This document shows, one piece after another, positions 7,924-16,928 of a DNA stretch of 64,000 nucleotides. A program made the position numbers and the translations under genes. Position 1 is the stretch's first letter. Every line of letters begins with the position of its first letter. The stretch spans positions 134,061 through 198,060 of the forward strand of contig NZ_JBATXG010000008.1 in NCBI RefSeq assembly GCF_049673105.1. The letters are read 5' to 3'. Below the pieces are notes generated by a model. The model was given only the letters and a program-made list of their open reading frames with translations, did not search any database and had not been told where the DNA came from. The stretch comes from Castellaniella sp049673105 (lineage in GTDB: Bacteria; Pseudomonadota; Gammaproteobacteria; Burkholderiales; Burkholderiaceae_B).

Positions 7924-8112
7924 ATGCGTTTGCTCATCGCTTTGCTGCTGCCCTGGCTGGCCTTCTTCACGATCGGTCGCCCTTTTTCGGGGATCATTTG
8001 CCTGCTCCTGCAGATCACGTTGATCGGCTGGATTCCGGCGGCGATCTGGGCGGTGTATGCGCTCAGCCAGTACAACACCGATAAGAAAATCAGCAAGGCG
8101 CTGGGGCAGTAA
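7924..8112 (+). CDS. YqaE/Pmp3-like small membrane protein
   Basis: A 62-residue protein with two membrane helices (about 2-22 and 26-50). LLPWLAFFTIGRPFSGIICLLLQITLIGWIPAAIWA follows the Pmp3/YqaE pattern of a short first helix, a Gly-rich turn and a second helix ending W-P-x-x-I-W-A. Members affect membrane potential or stress tolerance in other organisms. The gene ends just ahead of the transglutaminase-like gene and may be co-transcribed with it. Confidence 0.8.
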   Translation: MRLLIALLLPWLAFFTIGRPFSGIICLLLQITLIGWIPAAIWAVYALSQYNTDKKISKALGQ

Positions 8113-8138
8113 GGACCAGTCGCGGGCGGGGCATGCCG

Positions 8139-9233
8139 ATGACTGGCGATAACGCCGGTGTCCGCATTCGCGGCGCCTGGCCCGATGCACAGCAGATCCG
8201 GTGCCGGCTCTGGCTGTCGGAATACGGCCTGGGCGATTTGGTTGCGCAGGACGCCGGCGTTGACGATCAGGGGCCTTGGCAGCGGTTCCGCTTGTCCAGG
8301 CCGCAACCGGCGGGCTGGGATACTGCGGACCTGGCTCGGGCGCTGCATCTGTCCCCTGGCGGCAGCGATCAGGACCTGGATACCGAAATCCTGGCGGCGC
8401 TGCTGCTGTCCCCCATCGCTTTCGATTTTCCCAGCCTGGACGAATGGCAGTCCGCCGTGCGGTTGCGGCGCTTCATTGTGCAGGCGGGGCGGCGCACCGT
8501 GCTGGCCTTCGACACGGAACAGGCCGAACGCCCGGACTGCTGGCGCTGGTCCGAAGCGACCGGCTTCATCCTGCTGCCGGGTCATGATCTGATCCCCTCG
8601 CTGGAACAGACGCTGTGGCCGGATGTGTCCGGGCGTCTGTATTCCTTTTCCTGTTACCGCGCCACCGAATATGTGCTGCTACTGGCCCTGGCGCGGGAAT
8701 TGCAGACCAGTCATCCGGCGGCGCTGGCCGCGTTGCAGACGCAGTGGCAGCGCAAGGCCATCCAGTCCGGCGCCTTTCACGAGGCCTTCCTGCACGAATA
8801 CGGTTCGCTGCAGGCGCCGCTGCCGACCCGATACTACGTGCCGGGCGACCGTCTGTGGTTTCGCAATCCGCACGAGCCTTCCGCCAGTGTCGAGGGCTAT
8901 GAAGGGTCCTGGGTGTTCTATCTGGGGCAGGGATGTTTCACCAATTTCTGGAAACCGGATCAGCCCTACACCCTGACCTCCAAGTGTGTGGAGATCTACC
9001 ACTGGCGGCATGGTCTGCGCCAGGGTGCGAAAACCTGGATGGACGAATCGATCGTCGAGGCCCGGGTGGCCGGGACGCTGGCCGATCCCTTGGCGACGAA
9101 GCAGATCCTGGATCGCATGATGCGCCTGCGTGATCCGGCTGGCGTCTACGATCAGGGCGGCTGCATTGACGCGTCCCGCGAAGCGGTGCGCTGTGTGCGG
9201 CCCGAGACCTTTCAGTTGGATTTGTACCTATAA
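8139..9233 (+). CDS. Transglutaminase-like (Tgl-type) hypothetical protein
   Basis: A 364-residue soluble protein. The middle region FSCYRATEYVLLLALARELQ, followed about 70 residues later by YYVPGDRLWFRNPH and a G-x-W-VFYLGQG strand, resembles Bacillus spore transglutaminase Tgl, whose catalytic Cys sits in a similar C-[NY]-x-A-T helix ahead of a PGD-x-x-[YW]-F-[KR]-NP strand. The candidate nucleophile is Cys172. The Glu and His/Gly-His-Gly residues of Tgl are not clearly conserved, so activity is uncertain. ATG 8139 is chosen because GGGCGGGG lies 7 bases upstream; ATG 8133 is the alternative. Protein crosslinking or an unrelated Cys hydrolase are both possible. Confidence 0.55.
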   Translation: MTGDNAGVRIRGAWPDAQQIRCRLWLSEYGLGDLVAQDAGVDDQGPWQRFRLSRPQPAGWDTADLARALHLSPGGSDQDLDTEILAALLLSPIAFDFPSLDEWQSAVRLRRFIVQAGRRTVLAFDTEQAERPDCWRWSEATGFILLPGHDLIPSLEQTLWPDVSGRLYSFSCYRATEYVLLLALARELQTSHPAALAALQTQWQRKAIQSGAFHEAFLHEYGSLQAPLPTRYYVPGDRLWFRNPHEPSASVEGYEGSWVFYLGQGCFTNFWKPDQPYTLTSKCVEIYHWRHGLRQGAKTWMDESIVEARVAGTLADPLATKQILDRMMRLRDPAGVYDQGGCIDASREAVRCVRPETFQLDLYL

Positions 9234-9704
9234 AAACCGGTCCAGGATCTTCCGGCTGGCGCGGTCCAGCGCGGTCAGGTCGCGCACCAGGAAATGGATG
9301 CCGCAGGCGTCGGCGATCAGCAGAGCATGGGCCGACAGACGGCGGATGTCGTCCTCGCTTTTCAGGCTGAGTACGGCGGGGCCGCGATCCGTGTCGATGT
9401 CCCAGCGGCAGGGCGTCGTCCAGCCCGACGTCCGCTGGATGCGCAGGACTTCAGGCTTGAAGTCGCGCTGGGCCAGGTCATCGGCGATCAGGTGCAACAG
9501 TGTGTCGGGCAGATCCTGCAGGCGTGCTATCCAGACCTGTTCCTGGGCCTGTTCGTCCACCAGGGAAATGCAGTCGTCCGGGGCGCTGATGGGAAAGCTG
9601 CGCACCGGGGTGACGATCACGTCCGGCTGGCCGGGGCGCGATAGCAGCAGGTGCCCGAACGTATCCTGGGACAGGGTGAACGGCGTTTGGCTTTCAGGGT
9701 TCAT
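9228..9704 (-). CDS. DUF1854 protein associated with cyanophycin metabolism
   Basis: A 158-residue soluble protein of the DUF1854 family, which in Betaproteobacteria is encoded beside cyanophycin synthetases. Visible family features are VTPVRSFPISAPDDCISLVD, LPDTLLHLIADDLAQRDF and LFADACGIHF-like LIADACGIHFLVRDL. ATG 9704 overlaps the end of the upstream ABC transporter gene by 11 bases, so the two are translationally coupled. The molecular role is unknown; the coupling suggests an accessory subunit or regulator of the transporter. It overlaps the convergent transglutaminase-like gene by 6 bases. Confidence 0.8.
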   Translation of the reverse strand: MNPESQTPFTLSQDTFGHLLLSRPGQPDVIVTPVRSFPISAPDDCISLVDEQAQEQVWIARLQDLPDTLLHLIADDLAQRDFKPEVLRIQRTSGWTTPCRWDIDTDRGPAVLSLKSEDDIRRLSAHALLIADACGIHFLVRDLTALDRASRKILDRFL

Positions 9705-11919
9705 CGTCGTCCTCGTCGTCGGGGCGTTCGGTCGGGCGCGACGGGGGCAGCGTGCCTTGCAGCTGCGCCTGGTACAGCCGCGCGTAGGCGCCGTTGCGGG
9801 CCAGCAGTTCGTCGTGGCCGCCGATCTCGACAATGCGTCCGCTGTCCATGACCACCAGGCGATCCGCTTCGCGCAGCGTGCTCAGGCGGTGGGCGATGGA
9901 AATCGTGGTGCGGCCTTTCACCAGATTATCCAGGGCCTTCTGGATCTCGTTTTCCGTGGCCGTGTCCACCGATGAGGTCGCCTCGTCCAGAATCAGGATA
10001 GGGGGATCGATCAGGATGGCGCGGGCGATGGAAATGCGCTGGCGCTCGCCGCCCGACAGAGCCTGGCCGCGTTCGCCCACCAGGGAATCGTAGCCGTGCG
10101 GCAGGCGCAGGATGAATTCGTGGGCATGGGCGGCGCGGGCGGCGGCGATGATGTCGGCGCGGCTGGCGTCGGGGCGACCGTAGGCGATATTTTCCGCCAC
10201 GCTGCCGTAGAACAGAAAAGGTTCCTGCAGCACCAGGCCGATGCGGCGCCGATAGTCGCTGATCGCATACTGGCGGATGTCGACGCCGTCCAGACGGATG
10301 GCGCCCTGGGTCACGTCGTAGAAGCGGCAGATCAGATTGACCAGCGTGCTCTTGCCGGATCCGCTGTGGCCCACCAGGCCGACCATTTCACCGGGGGCGA
10401 TGTCCAGGCTCAGGTCCTGGATCACGCTGCGGTTGCCGTAGCGAAAGCCGATGTGGCTCAGCTCGATATGTCCCTGGATCCGCTCCATGGGGCGGGGATT
10501 GGCGGGTTCCGGCACGCTGGACACGTGATCCAGAATATCGAAGATGCGTTTCGAGCTGGCGGCAGCCCGTTGGGTCACGGACACGATGCGGCTCATGGAA
10601 TCCAGCCGCACGTAGAAGCGGCTGATGTAGGCTAGAAAGGCCGTCAATACCCCGACCGTGATGGCTTGGCGCGACACCAGCCAGATGCCGGCCACCCAGA
10701 CCACCAGCAGGCCCAGTTCCGTCAATAGGGTGACGGTGGGCGTGAACAGCGACCACAGGGCATTGACCCGATCGTTGATTGCCAGATTGCGGTCATTGGC
10801 TTCGCGAAACCGGGCGACCTCGCGCTTTTCCTGAGCAAAGGCCTTGACCACGCGGATGCCGGGGATGGTGTCGGCCAGCACGTTGGTGATGTCCGACCAG
10901 ACGCGGTCGGCTTTCTCGAAGCCGTGACGCAGGCGGTCGCGTACCCAATGAATCATCCACAGGATGATGGGCAGCGGCGCCAGGGTCGCCAGCGCCAGCC
11001 AGGGGTCGATGGACAGCAGAATGATCGCGGTCATGACGATCACCAGCAGGTCGGTGGCGAAGTCCAGCAGGTGCAGCGACAGGAACAGGCAGATGCGGTC
11101 GGATTCGGACCCGATGCGAGCCATCAGGTCGCCGGTGCGCTTGCCGCCGAAGTACTGCAGCGACAACTGTTGCAGGTGCTGGTAGGTGGTGGTGCGCAGA
11201 TCGGCGCCGATGCGCTCGCTGACCCGGGCCAGGATGGCGCTGCGTCCCCAGCCCAGGCCCCAGGCGATCAGCGACGACGCCAGCAATCCGCCCAGATACA
11301 GCGTCACCAGGTCCCAACGGATCGGTGCGCCGTTCTGAAAGGGGATCAATACCTCGTCCATCAGCGGCATGGTCAGGTAGGGCGGCACCAGCGATGCGCC
11401 CGTGGCGATCAAGGTCAGGATCAACCCGATGCTCAGTTGTCGGCGGTAGGGGCGGGCGAAGCGCCACAGGCGAAACAGCGAGCTGGCGCGGGGGGCTTGT
11501 GAGTCCTTGGCGGCGACGGCAGGCGGCGGGGGCTCTGCGGATGGCTGGCGCAGAGCTTCGTGGCGGGCCAGCAGTTGCAGGGCCTGGGGATGACGGTCCA
11601 GCGTGTAGCGCCAGCGCGCCAGCCGGGCGTGTTCGTCCATCAGTTCCAGGCTGCCTACGCCGGCATGGTCCTGCAGCTTCAGGAATAGATCGGGGCGCAA
11701 CGGCCAGGACCGGCAAGACTGGGCGCCTGTGCCGCAGAACAGCCAGCGGCGGTCGGTCAGGACGAGCAGGCTGTCGGTGTACTGCAGGTGCGAGTCCAGG
11801 TTCAGCGTCAGCCAGCCCAGCAGGTGTTCGTCCGTGGCCAACTGCGCTGACAGCGTATCGCGCCATGCGGCGGGCGCAAGGCCGTCAGCAGCCGGTGTTT
11901 CGAGCATGGAACCCTGCAT
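9694..11919 (-). CDS. Fused ABC transporter (permease-ATPase) of the cyanophycin locus
   Basis: A 741-residue half-transporter exporter. An unusual N-terminal soluble domain (about residues 1-145, including TDEHLLGWLTLNLDSHLQY and VLTDRRWLFCG) precedes six membrane helices (about 160-430) and a nucleotide-binding domain with Walker A GHSGSGKST near 515, signature LSGGERQR near 621 and Walker B ILILDEATSSVD near 635. The C-terminus is acidic (PDDEDDDEP). It is divergent from the cyanophycin synthetases and overlaps the DUF1854 gene. Substrate is unknown; cyanophycin, its dipeptides, arginine or a granule-related lipid are guesses from context. A second possible start is ATG 11907. Confidence 0.85.
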   Translation of the reverse strand: MQGSMLETPAADGLAPAAWRDTLSAQLATDEHLLGWLTLNLDSHLQYTDSLLVLTDRRWLFCGTGAQSCRSWPLRPDLFLKLQDHAGVGSLELMDEHARLARWRYTLDRHPQALQLLARHEALRQPSAEPPPPAVAAKDSQAPRASSLFRLWRFARPYRRQLSIGLILTLIATGASLVPPYLTMPLMDEVLIPFQNGAPIRWDLVTLYLGGLLASSLIAWGLGWGRSAILARVSERIGADLRTTTYQHLQQLSLQYFGGKRTGDLMARIGSESDRICLFLSLHLLDFATDLLVIVMTAIILLSIDPWLALATLAPLPIILWMIHWVRDRLRHGFEKADRVWSDITNVLADTIPGIRVVKAFAQEKREVARFREANDRNLAINDRVNALWSLFTPTVTLLTELGLLVVWVAGIWLVSRQAITVGVLTAFLAYISRFYVRLDSMSRIVSVTQRAAASSKRIFDILDHVSSVPEPANPRPMERIQGHIELSHIGFRYGNRSVIQDLSLDIAPGEMVGLVGHSGSGKSTLVNLICRFYDVTQGAIRLDGVDIRQYAISDYRRRIGLVLQEPFLFYGSVAENIAYGRPDASRADIIAAARAAHAHEFILRLPHGYDSLVGERGQALSGGERQRISIARAILIDPPILILDEATSSVDTATENEIQKALDNLVKGRTTISIAHRLSTLREADRLVVMDSGRIVEIGGHDELLARNGAYARLYQAQLQGTLPPSRPTERPDDEDDDEP

Positions 11920-12146
11920 GGATGGTGGGCTGGGAAGGGGGATATCAGTCTGACAGCAGAAATATAGATCGGAATCCGGGCGCGCGGCGGGGACCGTTGC
12001 GCCTGCGTCACAACCCTCAACAGTTTTTCTGTGCGGCGTTGCGCCGCAAGATTATGATGTGTGCCGTTGCGTGATGGGCGTGTTGGAGCGCCTTTATTCA
12101 CGGCAACATGCGGCCCCCCGGCCAGACCTTTTGACATGGTTCAAAC
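11920..12146. promoter_or_regulatory. Divergent control region of the cyanophycin locus, with inverted repeat
   Basis: This 227-base region separates the divergent transporter and synthetase genes and must hold both promoters. The clearest structure is a perfect inverted repeat TGCGGCG-TTG-CGCCGCA at 12032-12048, about 100 bases before the synthetase start. It could be an operator or a leader hairpin. I cannot place convincing -35/-10 pairs, and no sigma-54 motif is seen. Confidence 0.4.
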
Positions 12147-14294
12147 ATGGAAAACAAGAGTATTGAGATTCTCAATATGGTGTATTTGCGGGGGCCGAAC
12201 ATTTGGGCCTATCGCCCCGTCATCGAGGCTCTGGTCGATATCCATGATCTCGAGGACTACCCCTCGAACGTCATCCCCGGTTTTTACGAACGTCTCAGTG
12301 CCTGGCTGCCCACGCTGATCGAGCATCGCTGCAGCATCGGCGAGCGCGGCGGATTCCTGCAGCGCGTGCGCGAAGGCACTTGGCCGGCGCACATTCTGGA
12401 ACACGTCACGCTGGAACTTCAAAGCCTGGCGGGCATGCCCGGCGGCCTGGGGCGGGCGCGGGAAACGCCGTTGCGCGGTGTCTACAAAGTCATTGTGCGG
12501 GCCTGGTACGAGCCCCTGACGCGCGAAGCGCTGTACGCGGCCCGCGATCTGGTGATGGCGGCCATCGAGGATCGCCCCTTTGACGTGGCGGGCGCGGTGG
12601 ACCGCCTGAAAAACCTGGCGGAATCCCTGGGCCTGGGACCCAGCACCGCCTGCATCGTCGATGCGGCGGACGACCGCGACATTCCGTTCATCCGCCTGAG
12701 CGATGCCAATCTGCTGCAATTGGGGTACGGCGCCCGCCAGCGGCGCATCTGGACGGCGGAGACCAGTCGCACCAGCGCGATTGCCGAAGGCATTTCCCGC
12801 GATAAAGAACTGACCCGCCAGTTGCTGCAAGCCTGCGGTGTGCCGGTTCCCGAAGGCCGTCTGGTGACCGGTGCCGCCCATGCCTGGGAAGTCGCCCAGG
12901 ACATCGGCCTGCCCGTGGTGGTCAAGCCTTCGGATGGCAATCATGGCCGGGGGGTGTTCACCTGCTTGACGACGCAAACGCAGGTCGAAGCCGCCTACGC
13001 GGTGGCGGTGGACGAGGGCAGCAGCGTGATGGTGGAACGGTTCATCGAAGGCGACGAGCATCGTCTGCTGGTGGTCGGCGGCAAGCTGGCGGCGGCGGCC
13101 CGTGGCGAAGCCGCCATGGTCGTGGGCGATGGCGCATCGACCGTGCTGCAGCTGATCGAGTCCCAATTGAATTCCGACCCTCGGCGCGGACGGGATGAGG
13201 ACCACCCGCTCAATGTCGTGCGCCTGGACTCTGCCGCCCGTCTGGAACTCGACCGTCAGGGCCTGGACGGCGAGGCGGTGCCCGAACGGGGGCGTGCCGT
13301 CATGATTCAGCGCAGCGGCAATGTGTCGATCGACGTCACGGATGCGGTGCATCCGGATGTGGCGGAACTTGTCTCGCTGGCGGCGCGGGTGGTGGGGCTG
13401 GACATCGCCGGCATTGACTTGGTGACGCGCGATATCTCGCGGCCCTTGGCCGAGCAGCAGGGCGCCGTGGTCGAGGTCAATGCGGGGCCGGGTTTGCTGA
13501 TGCATTTGAAGCCCGCCAGGGGGCAGCCGCGCCCGGTGGGGCAGGCGATTATCGAGGACCTGTTTCCGCCTCCTGAAGACGGGCGGATCCCGGTCGTGGG
13601 TGTCAGCGGCAGCCGGGGCATGACGCCGGTGGTGCGTCTGATCGCCCATTTGCTGCAGCTGACGGGCAAAACGGTCGGCCAGGCGTCTGGCGATGGGCTG
13701 TTCCTGGGGGATCGACAGATCAGCGCCCAGGATGCGGCATCCTGGGATGCCGGCCGCCGTTTACTGATGAATCAGGCAGTGGATTATGCGGTGCTGGAAA
13801 ACGGCGGGCGAATGATTCTGGGCGAAGGCCTGGCCTATGACCGCTGCCAGGTCGGGGTGGTGACGGGGATCGACCCGGGCCTGACGTGGCCCGAATTCCA
13901 CATGGAAGCGCCCGAGCATCTGCTGCGCATCTTTCGCACTCAGGTGGATGTGGTCCTGCCCGGCGGCGTTGCCGTGCTCAATGCCGACGATCCTTTGACC
14001 GCCAGTCTGGCGTCCCTGTGCGATGGAGCCGCCACGCTGTATGGACTGCAGCCCGGTGGCGATGCCCTGCAAGCCCATGTGGGAGCCGGCGGTCGCGCGG
14101 TGGTGGTGCATGACGACAGTCTGGTGCTGTCCGAGCGGGGGGTGGAAATTCCCGTGGCGGATCTGGGCGATCCGGCCCTGTCCGCCTTGCAGGATGAGCT
14201 GGCCAGTGTGCTGGCCGCCTTGGGCGCCGTCTGGGCCCTGGGTCTGGAGATGGAACATATCCGGGTGGGTTTGCGCACCTGGGCCGCGAGGTGA
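12147..14294 (+). CDS. Degenerate cyanophycin synthetase paralogue (CphA-like, inactive Mur-type P-loop)
   Basis: A 715-residue member of the CphA family, which builds the Asp-Arg storage polymer cyanophycin without ribosomes. The N-terminal domain and ATP-grasp domain look intact (VVKPSDGNHGRGV, then VVEVNAGPGLLMHLKP). The Mur-ligase-like domain is degenerate. Its P-loop reads GVSGSRGMT at residues 485-493 where GTNGKT is expected, so the ATP-binding Lys is Met492. The NIG..DHLG motif is replaced by GIDPGLTWPEF, and the C-terminal Mur domain is missing (family length about 870). It resembles the truncated CphA2 or cphA' type. Its stop overlaps the start region of the next synthetase, so the pair is an operon. 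Confidence 0.85.
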   Translation: MENKSIEILNMVYLRGPNIWAYRPVIEALVDIHDLEDYPSNVIPGFYERLSAWLPTLIEHRCSIGERGGFLQRVREGTWPAHILEHVTLELQSLAGMPGGLGRARETPLRGVYKVIVRAWYEPLTREALYAARDLVMAAIEDRPFDVAGAVDRLKNLAESLGLGPSTACIVDAADDRDIPFIRLSDANLLQLGYGARQRRIWTAETSRTSAIAEGISRDKELTRQLLQACGVPVPEGRLVTGAAHAWEVAQDIGLPVVVKPSDGNHGRGVFTCLTTQTQVEAAYAVAVDEGSSVMVERFIEGDEHRLLVVGGKLAAAARGEAAMVVGDGASTVLQLIESQLNSDPRRGRDEDHPLNVVRLDSAARLELDRQGLDGEAVPERGRAVMIQRSGNVSIDVTDAVHPDVAELVSLAARVVGLDIAGIDLVTRDISRPLAEQQGAVVEVNAGPGLLMHLKPARGQPRPVGQAIIEDLFPPPEDGRIPVVGVSGSRGMTPVVRLIAHLLQLTGKTVGQASGDGLFLGDRQISAQDAASWDAGRRLLMNQAVDYAVLENGGRMILGEGLAYDRCQVGVVTGIDPGLTWPEFHMEAPEHLLRIFRTQVDVVLPGGVAVLNADDPLTASLASLCDGAATLYGLQPGGDALQAHVGAGGRAVVVHDDSLVLSERGVEIPVADLGDPALSALQDELASVLAALGAVWALGLEMEHIRVGLRTWAAR

Positions 14295-14296
14295 TG

Positions 14297-16876
14297 ATGG
14301 AAATTTCCCGAGTCCGTGCCCTGCGGGGACCCAATGTATGGTGCCGGCAGACGGCGATCGAGGCCATCGTGTCCTGCACGGGCAGCGAATGCGTCATGGA
14401 TGAACAGGATGCGTTCGAGACGCGTTTGCGCGTCCGCTTTCCCGATATCGACATGCAGCGGCCTGCGGGACAGGCGGCGGACCATTCTCTGGCCCATGTC
14501 CTGGCGGGGGCGGCGCTCAGTCTGCAGGCGGCAGCCGGCTGCCCGGTGGCGTTCTGTCGCACGACCGCAACCCAGGATCCCGGCGTATTTCAGGTCGTCA
14601 TCGAATACCTCGAGGAATCGGTGGGCCGCCTGGCGTTTGATCTGGCGGGCGCCTTGTGCGAGGCGGCTTTGCGTGATGAACCCTTTGATTTGGCGGCTGC
14701 CGTCGCGCAGTTGAAGGCCTTGTACGAAGGCGTACGTCTGGGGCCCAGCACCGGCGCCATCGTGCAGGCCGCCGTGCGGCGCGGTATTCCTTATCGGCGC
14801 CTGACCGATGGCAGTCTGGTGCAGTTTGGCTGGGGACGCCGCCAGCATCGCATCCAGGCGGCGGAAACCGATGCCAGCAGCGCCATCGGCGAAGCCATCG
14901 CCCAGGACAAAGCCCTGACCAAATCCCTGCTGGCGGTGGCGGGAGTGTCCGTGCCGCGTGGCCGTGTGGTGGTGGATGCCGACGATGCCTGGCAGGCCGC
15001 GCTGGAAATCGATGGGCCAGTGGTGGTCAAGCCGCTGGACGGCAACCAGGGCAAGGGCGTGGCGGTCAATGTACAGGGCCGGGAACAGGTGCTGGCAGCC
15101 TATGCGGTGGCGTGTGAACATGGTTCCAGCGTCATCGTGGAACAGTATTTCCCCGGCCATGATTTCCGCCTGTTGGTGGTGGGCGATCGCCTGGTGGCTG
15201 CGGCGCGGCGCGATCCCCCTCAGGTGGTCGGGGACGGCGTATCCACCATCACGCAGCTGGTGGATCTGATCAACCAGGATCCGCAGCGCGGCGAGGGCCA
15301 CGGTACGTCGCTGACCCGCATCCGGCTGGACGAGATTGCGCTCAACACCTTGGCGGGGCAGGGCTATCGGGCGGATTCCGTGCCTGCTCAGGGTGTATGC
15401 GTGGTCTTGCGCAACAATGCGAATCTGAGCACCGGCGGGACGGCGACCGATGTGACCGAGCAGGTCCACCCGGAACTCGCGGCCAGCGCCGTGATGGCCG
15501 CCCGCATGGTGGGGCTGGATGTGTGCGGCATCGATCTGGTCGCCCAGGATGTCTATCGGCCCTTGACGCCCGAGACCGGCTGCATCGTGGAAGCCAATGC
15601 GGCGCCGGGCCTGCGCATGCACCTGTCGCCGTCGTATGGTACCGGGCGCGACGTGGGCGCGGCCATGATCGACATGCTGTATGCGCCGGGGGATGAGGGG
15701 CGCATTCCCGTGGTGGCGGTGACCGGCACCAATGGCAAGACGACCACCGTGCGCCTGCTGGCGCATCTGTGCGCCCGGCCCGGCGTATGTGTGGGGATGA
15801 CCAATTCCGACGGGGTCTATGTGGGCGCCCGGCGGATCGACACGGGGGACTGCAGCGGCCCGCGCAGCGCCCGCAATGTGCTGCTGCACCCGGATGTGGA
15901 CGTGGCGGTCTTCGAGACCGCCCGAGGCGGCATCCTGCGCGAAGGCCTGGGGTTCGATCGCTGCGACGTGGCGGTGGTGACGAACATCGGCATTGGCGAT
16001 CACCTGGGGCTGAACTATATCCGCACCGTGGAAGACCTGGCCGTGGTCAAGCGCGTGGTGGTGGAAAGCGTGGCGCCTGGCGGCATGGCGGTGCTCAATG
16101 CTCAGGACCCCATCGTGGCGCAGATGGCATCCGGTTGTCCGGGGCAGGTGACGTATTTCGCCCGCGATGCCCGCCACCCCTTGATCGAGACCCATCGCGC
16201 CCAGGGCGGGCGCGTGGTGTTCGTGGATCAGGGGGATCTGGTGTTTTCGCAGGGCGGGACGCAAGCCCGCATCCAGTTGTCCGCCGTGCCTCTGACGCGC
16301 GGGGGAACGCTGCCATTTCAGGTGGAAAACGCGATGGCGGCGTCGGCTGCCGCCTGGGCGCTGGGGGTGGACTGGGTGCAGATCCAGACGGGGCTGGCGT
16401 CTTTCGTCAACGATGCCGCCACCGTGCCGGGGCGCTTCAATGTATTCGATTACCGAGGCGCCATGGTGATTGCCGACTATGGGCATAACCCGGATGCCAT
16501 GCTGGCCCTGGTCGATGCGGTCGAAGCGCTGCCGGCCAAACGGCGGACGGTGGTGATCAGCGGCGCAGGAGACCGGCGCGATCAGGACATCCGGCAGCAG
16601 ACGGAAATTCTGGGCGGCGTGTTCGATTCCGTGATCCTGTACCAGGATCAGTGCCAGCGTGGCCGCGCCGACGGAGAAGTATTGGCGCTGTTGCGCGCAG
16701 GGCTGGCGGGCGCCCGGCGGGTCAGTCACCTGGAAGAAATACGGGGGGAATTTCTGGCCATCGATACGGCCTTGAATGCGCTGCAGCCCGGCGATCTGTG
16801 TCTGGTGCTGATCGATCAGGTCGAAGCGGCGCTGGCCTATATCGGCCAGCGCACCCGGATGCCGGTGGCTGCCTGA
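14297..16876 (+). CDS. cphA: Cyanophycin synthetase
   Basis: An 859-residue full-length CphA. It adds Asp to the backbone through its ATP-grasp domain (VVVKPLDGNQGKGVAV; EANAAPGLRMHLSP) and Arg to the side chain through its Mur-ligase-like domain. That domain is complete: P-loop VTGTNGKTTT with Lys481, NIGIGDHLG, and a C-terminal domain with VPGRFNVFDYRG and DYGHNPDAM. The product accumulates as cytoplasmic granules storing nitrogen. Three starts are stacked (GTG 14291, ATG 14294, ATG 14297); ATG 14297 fits the GAGG at 14287-14290 and the usual ME-[IV]-SR opening. It overlaps or abuts the degenerate paralogue upstream. Confidence 0.95.
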   Translation: MEISRVRALRGPNVWCRQTAIEAIVSCTGSECVMDEQDAFETRLRVRFPDIDMQRPAGQAADHSLAHVLAGAALSLQAAAGCPVAFCRTTATQDPGVFQVVIEYLEESVGRLAFDLAGALCEAALRDEPFDLAAAVAQLKALYEGVRLGPSTGAIVQAAVRRGIPYRRLTDGSLVQFGWGRRQHRIQAAETDASSAIGEAIAQDKALTKSLLAVAGVSVPRGRVVVDADDAWQAALEIDGPVVVKPLDGNQGKGVAVNVQGREQVLAAYAVACEHGSSVIVEQYFPGHDFRLLVVGDRLVAAARRDPPQVVGDGVSTITQLVDLINQDPQRGEGHGTSLTRIRLDEIALNTLAGQGYRADSVPAQGVCVVLRNNANLSTGGTATDVTEQVHPELAASAVMAARMVGLDVCGIDLVAQDVYRPLTPETGCIVEANAAPGLRMHLSPSYGTGRDVGAAMIDMLYAPGDEGRIPVVAVTGTNGKTTTVRLLAHLCARPGVCVGMTNSDGVYVGARRIDTGDCSGPRSARNVLLHPDVDVAVFETARGGILREGLGFDRCDVAVVTNIGIGDHLGLNYIRTVEDLAVVKRVVVESVAPGGMAVLNAQDPIVAQMASGCPGQVTYFARDARHPLIETHRAQGGRVVFVDQGDLVFSQGGTQARIQLSAVPLTRGGTLPFQVENAMAASAAAWALGVDWVQIQTGLASFVNDAATVPGRFNVFDYRGAMVIADYGHNPDAMLALVDAVEALPAKRRTVVISGAGDRRDQDIRQQTEILGGVFDSVILYQDQCQRGRADGEVLALLRAGLAGARRVSHLEEIRGEFLAIDTALNALQPGDLCLVLIDQVEAALAYIGQRTRMPVAA

Positions 16877-16928
16877 CAATTGTTCTAATATAGGCAGCTT
16901 GGAGTTTCCCCGCGTCATTCGGGCTTTT

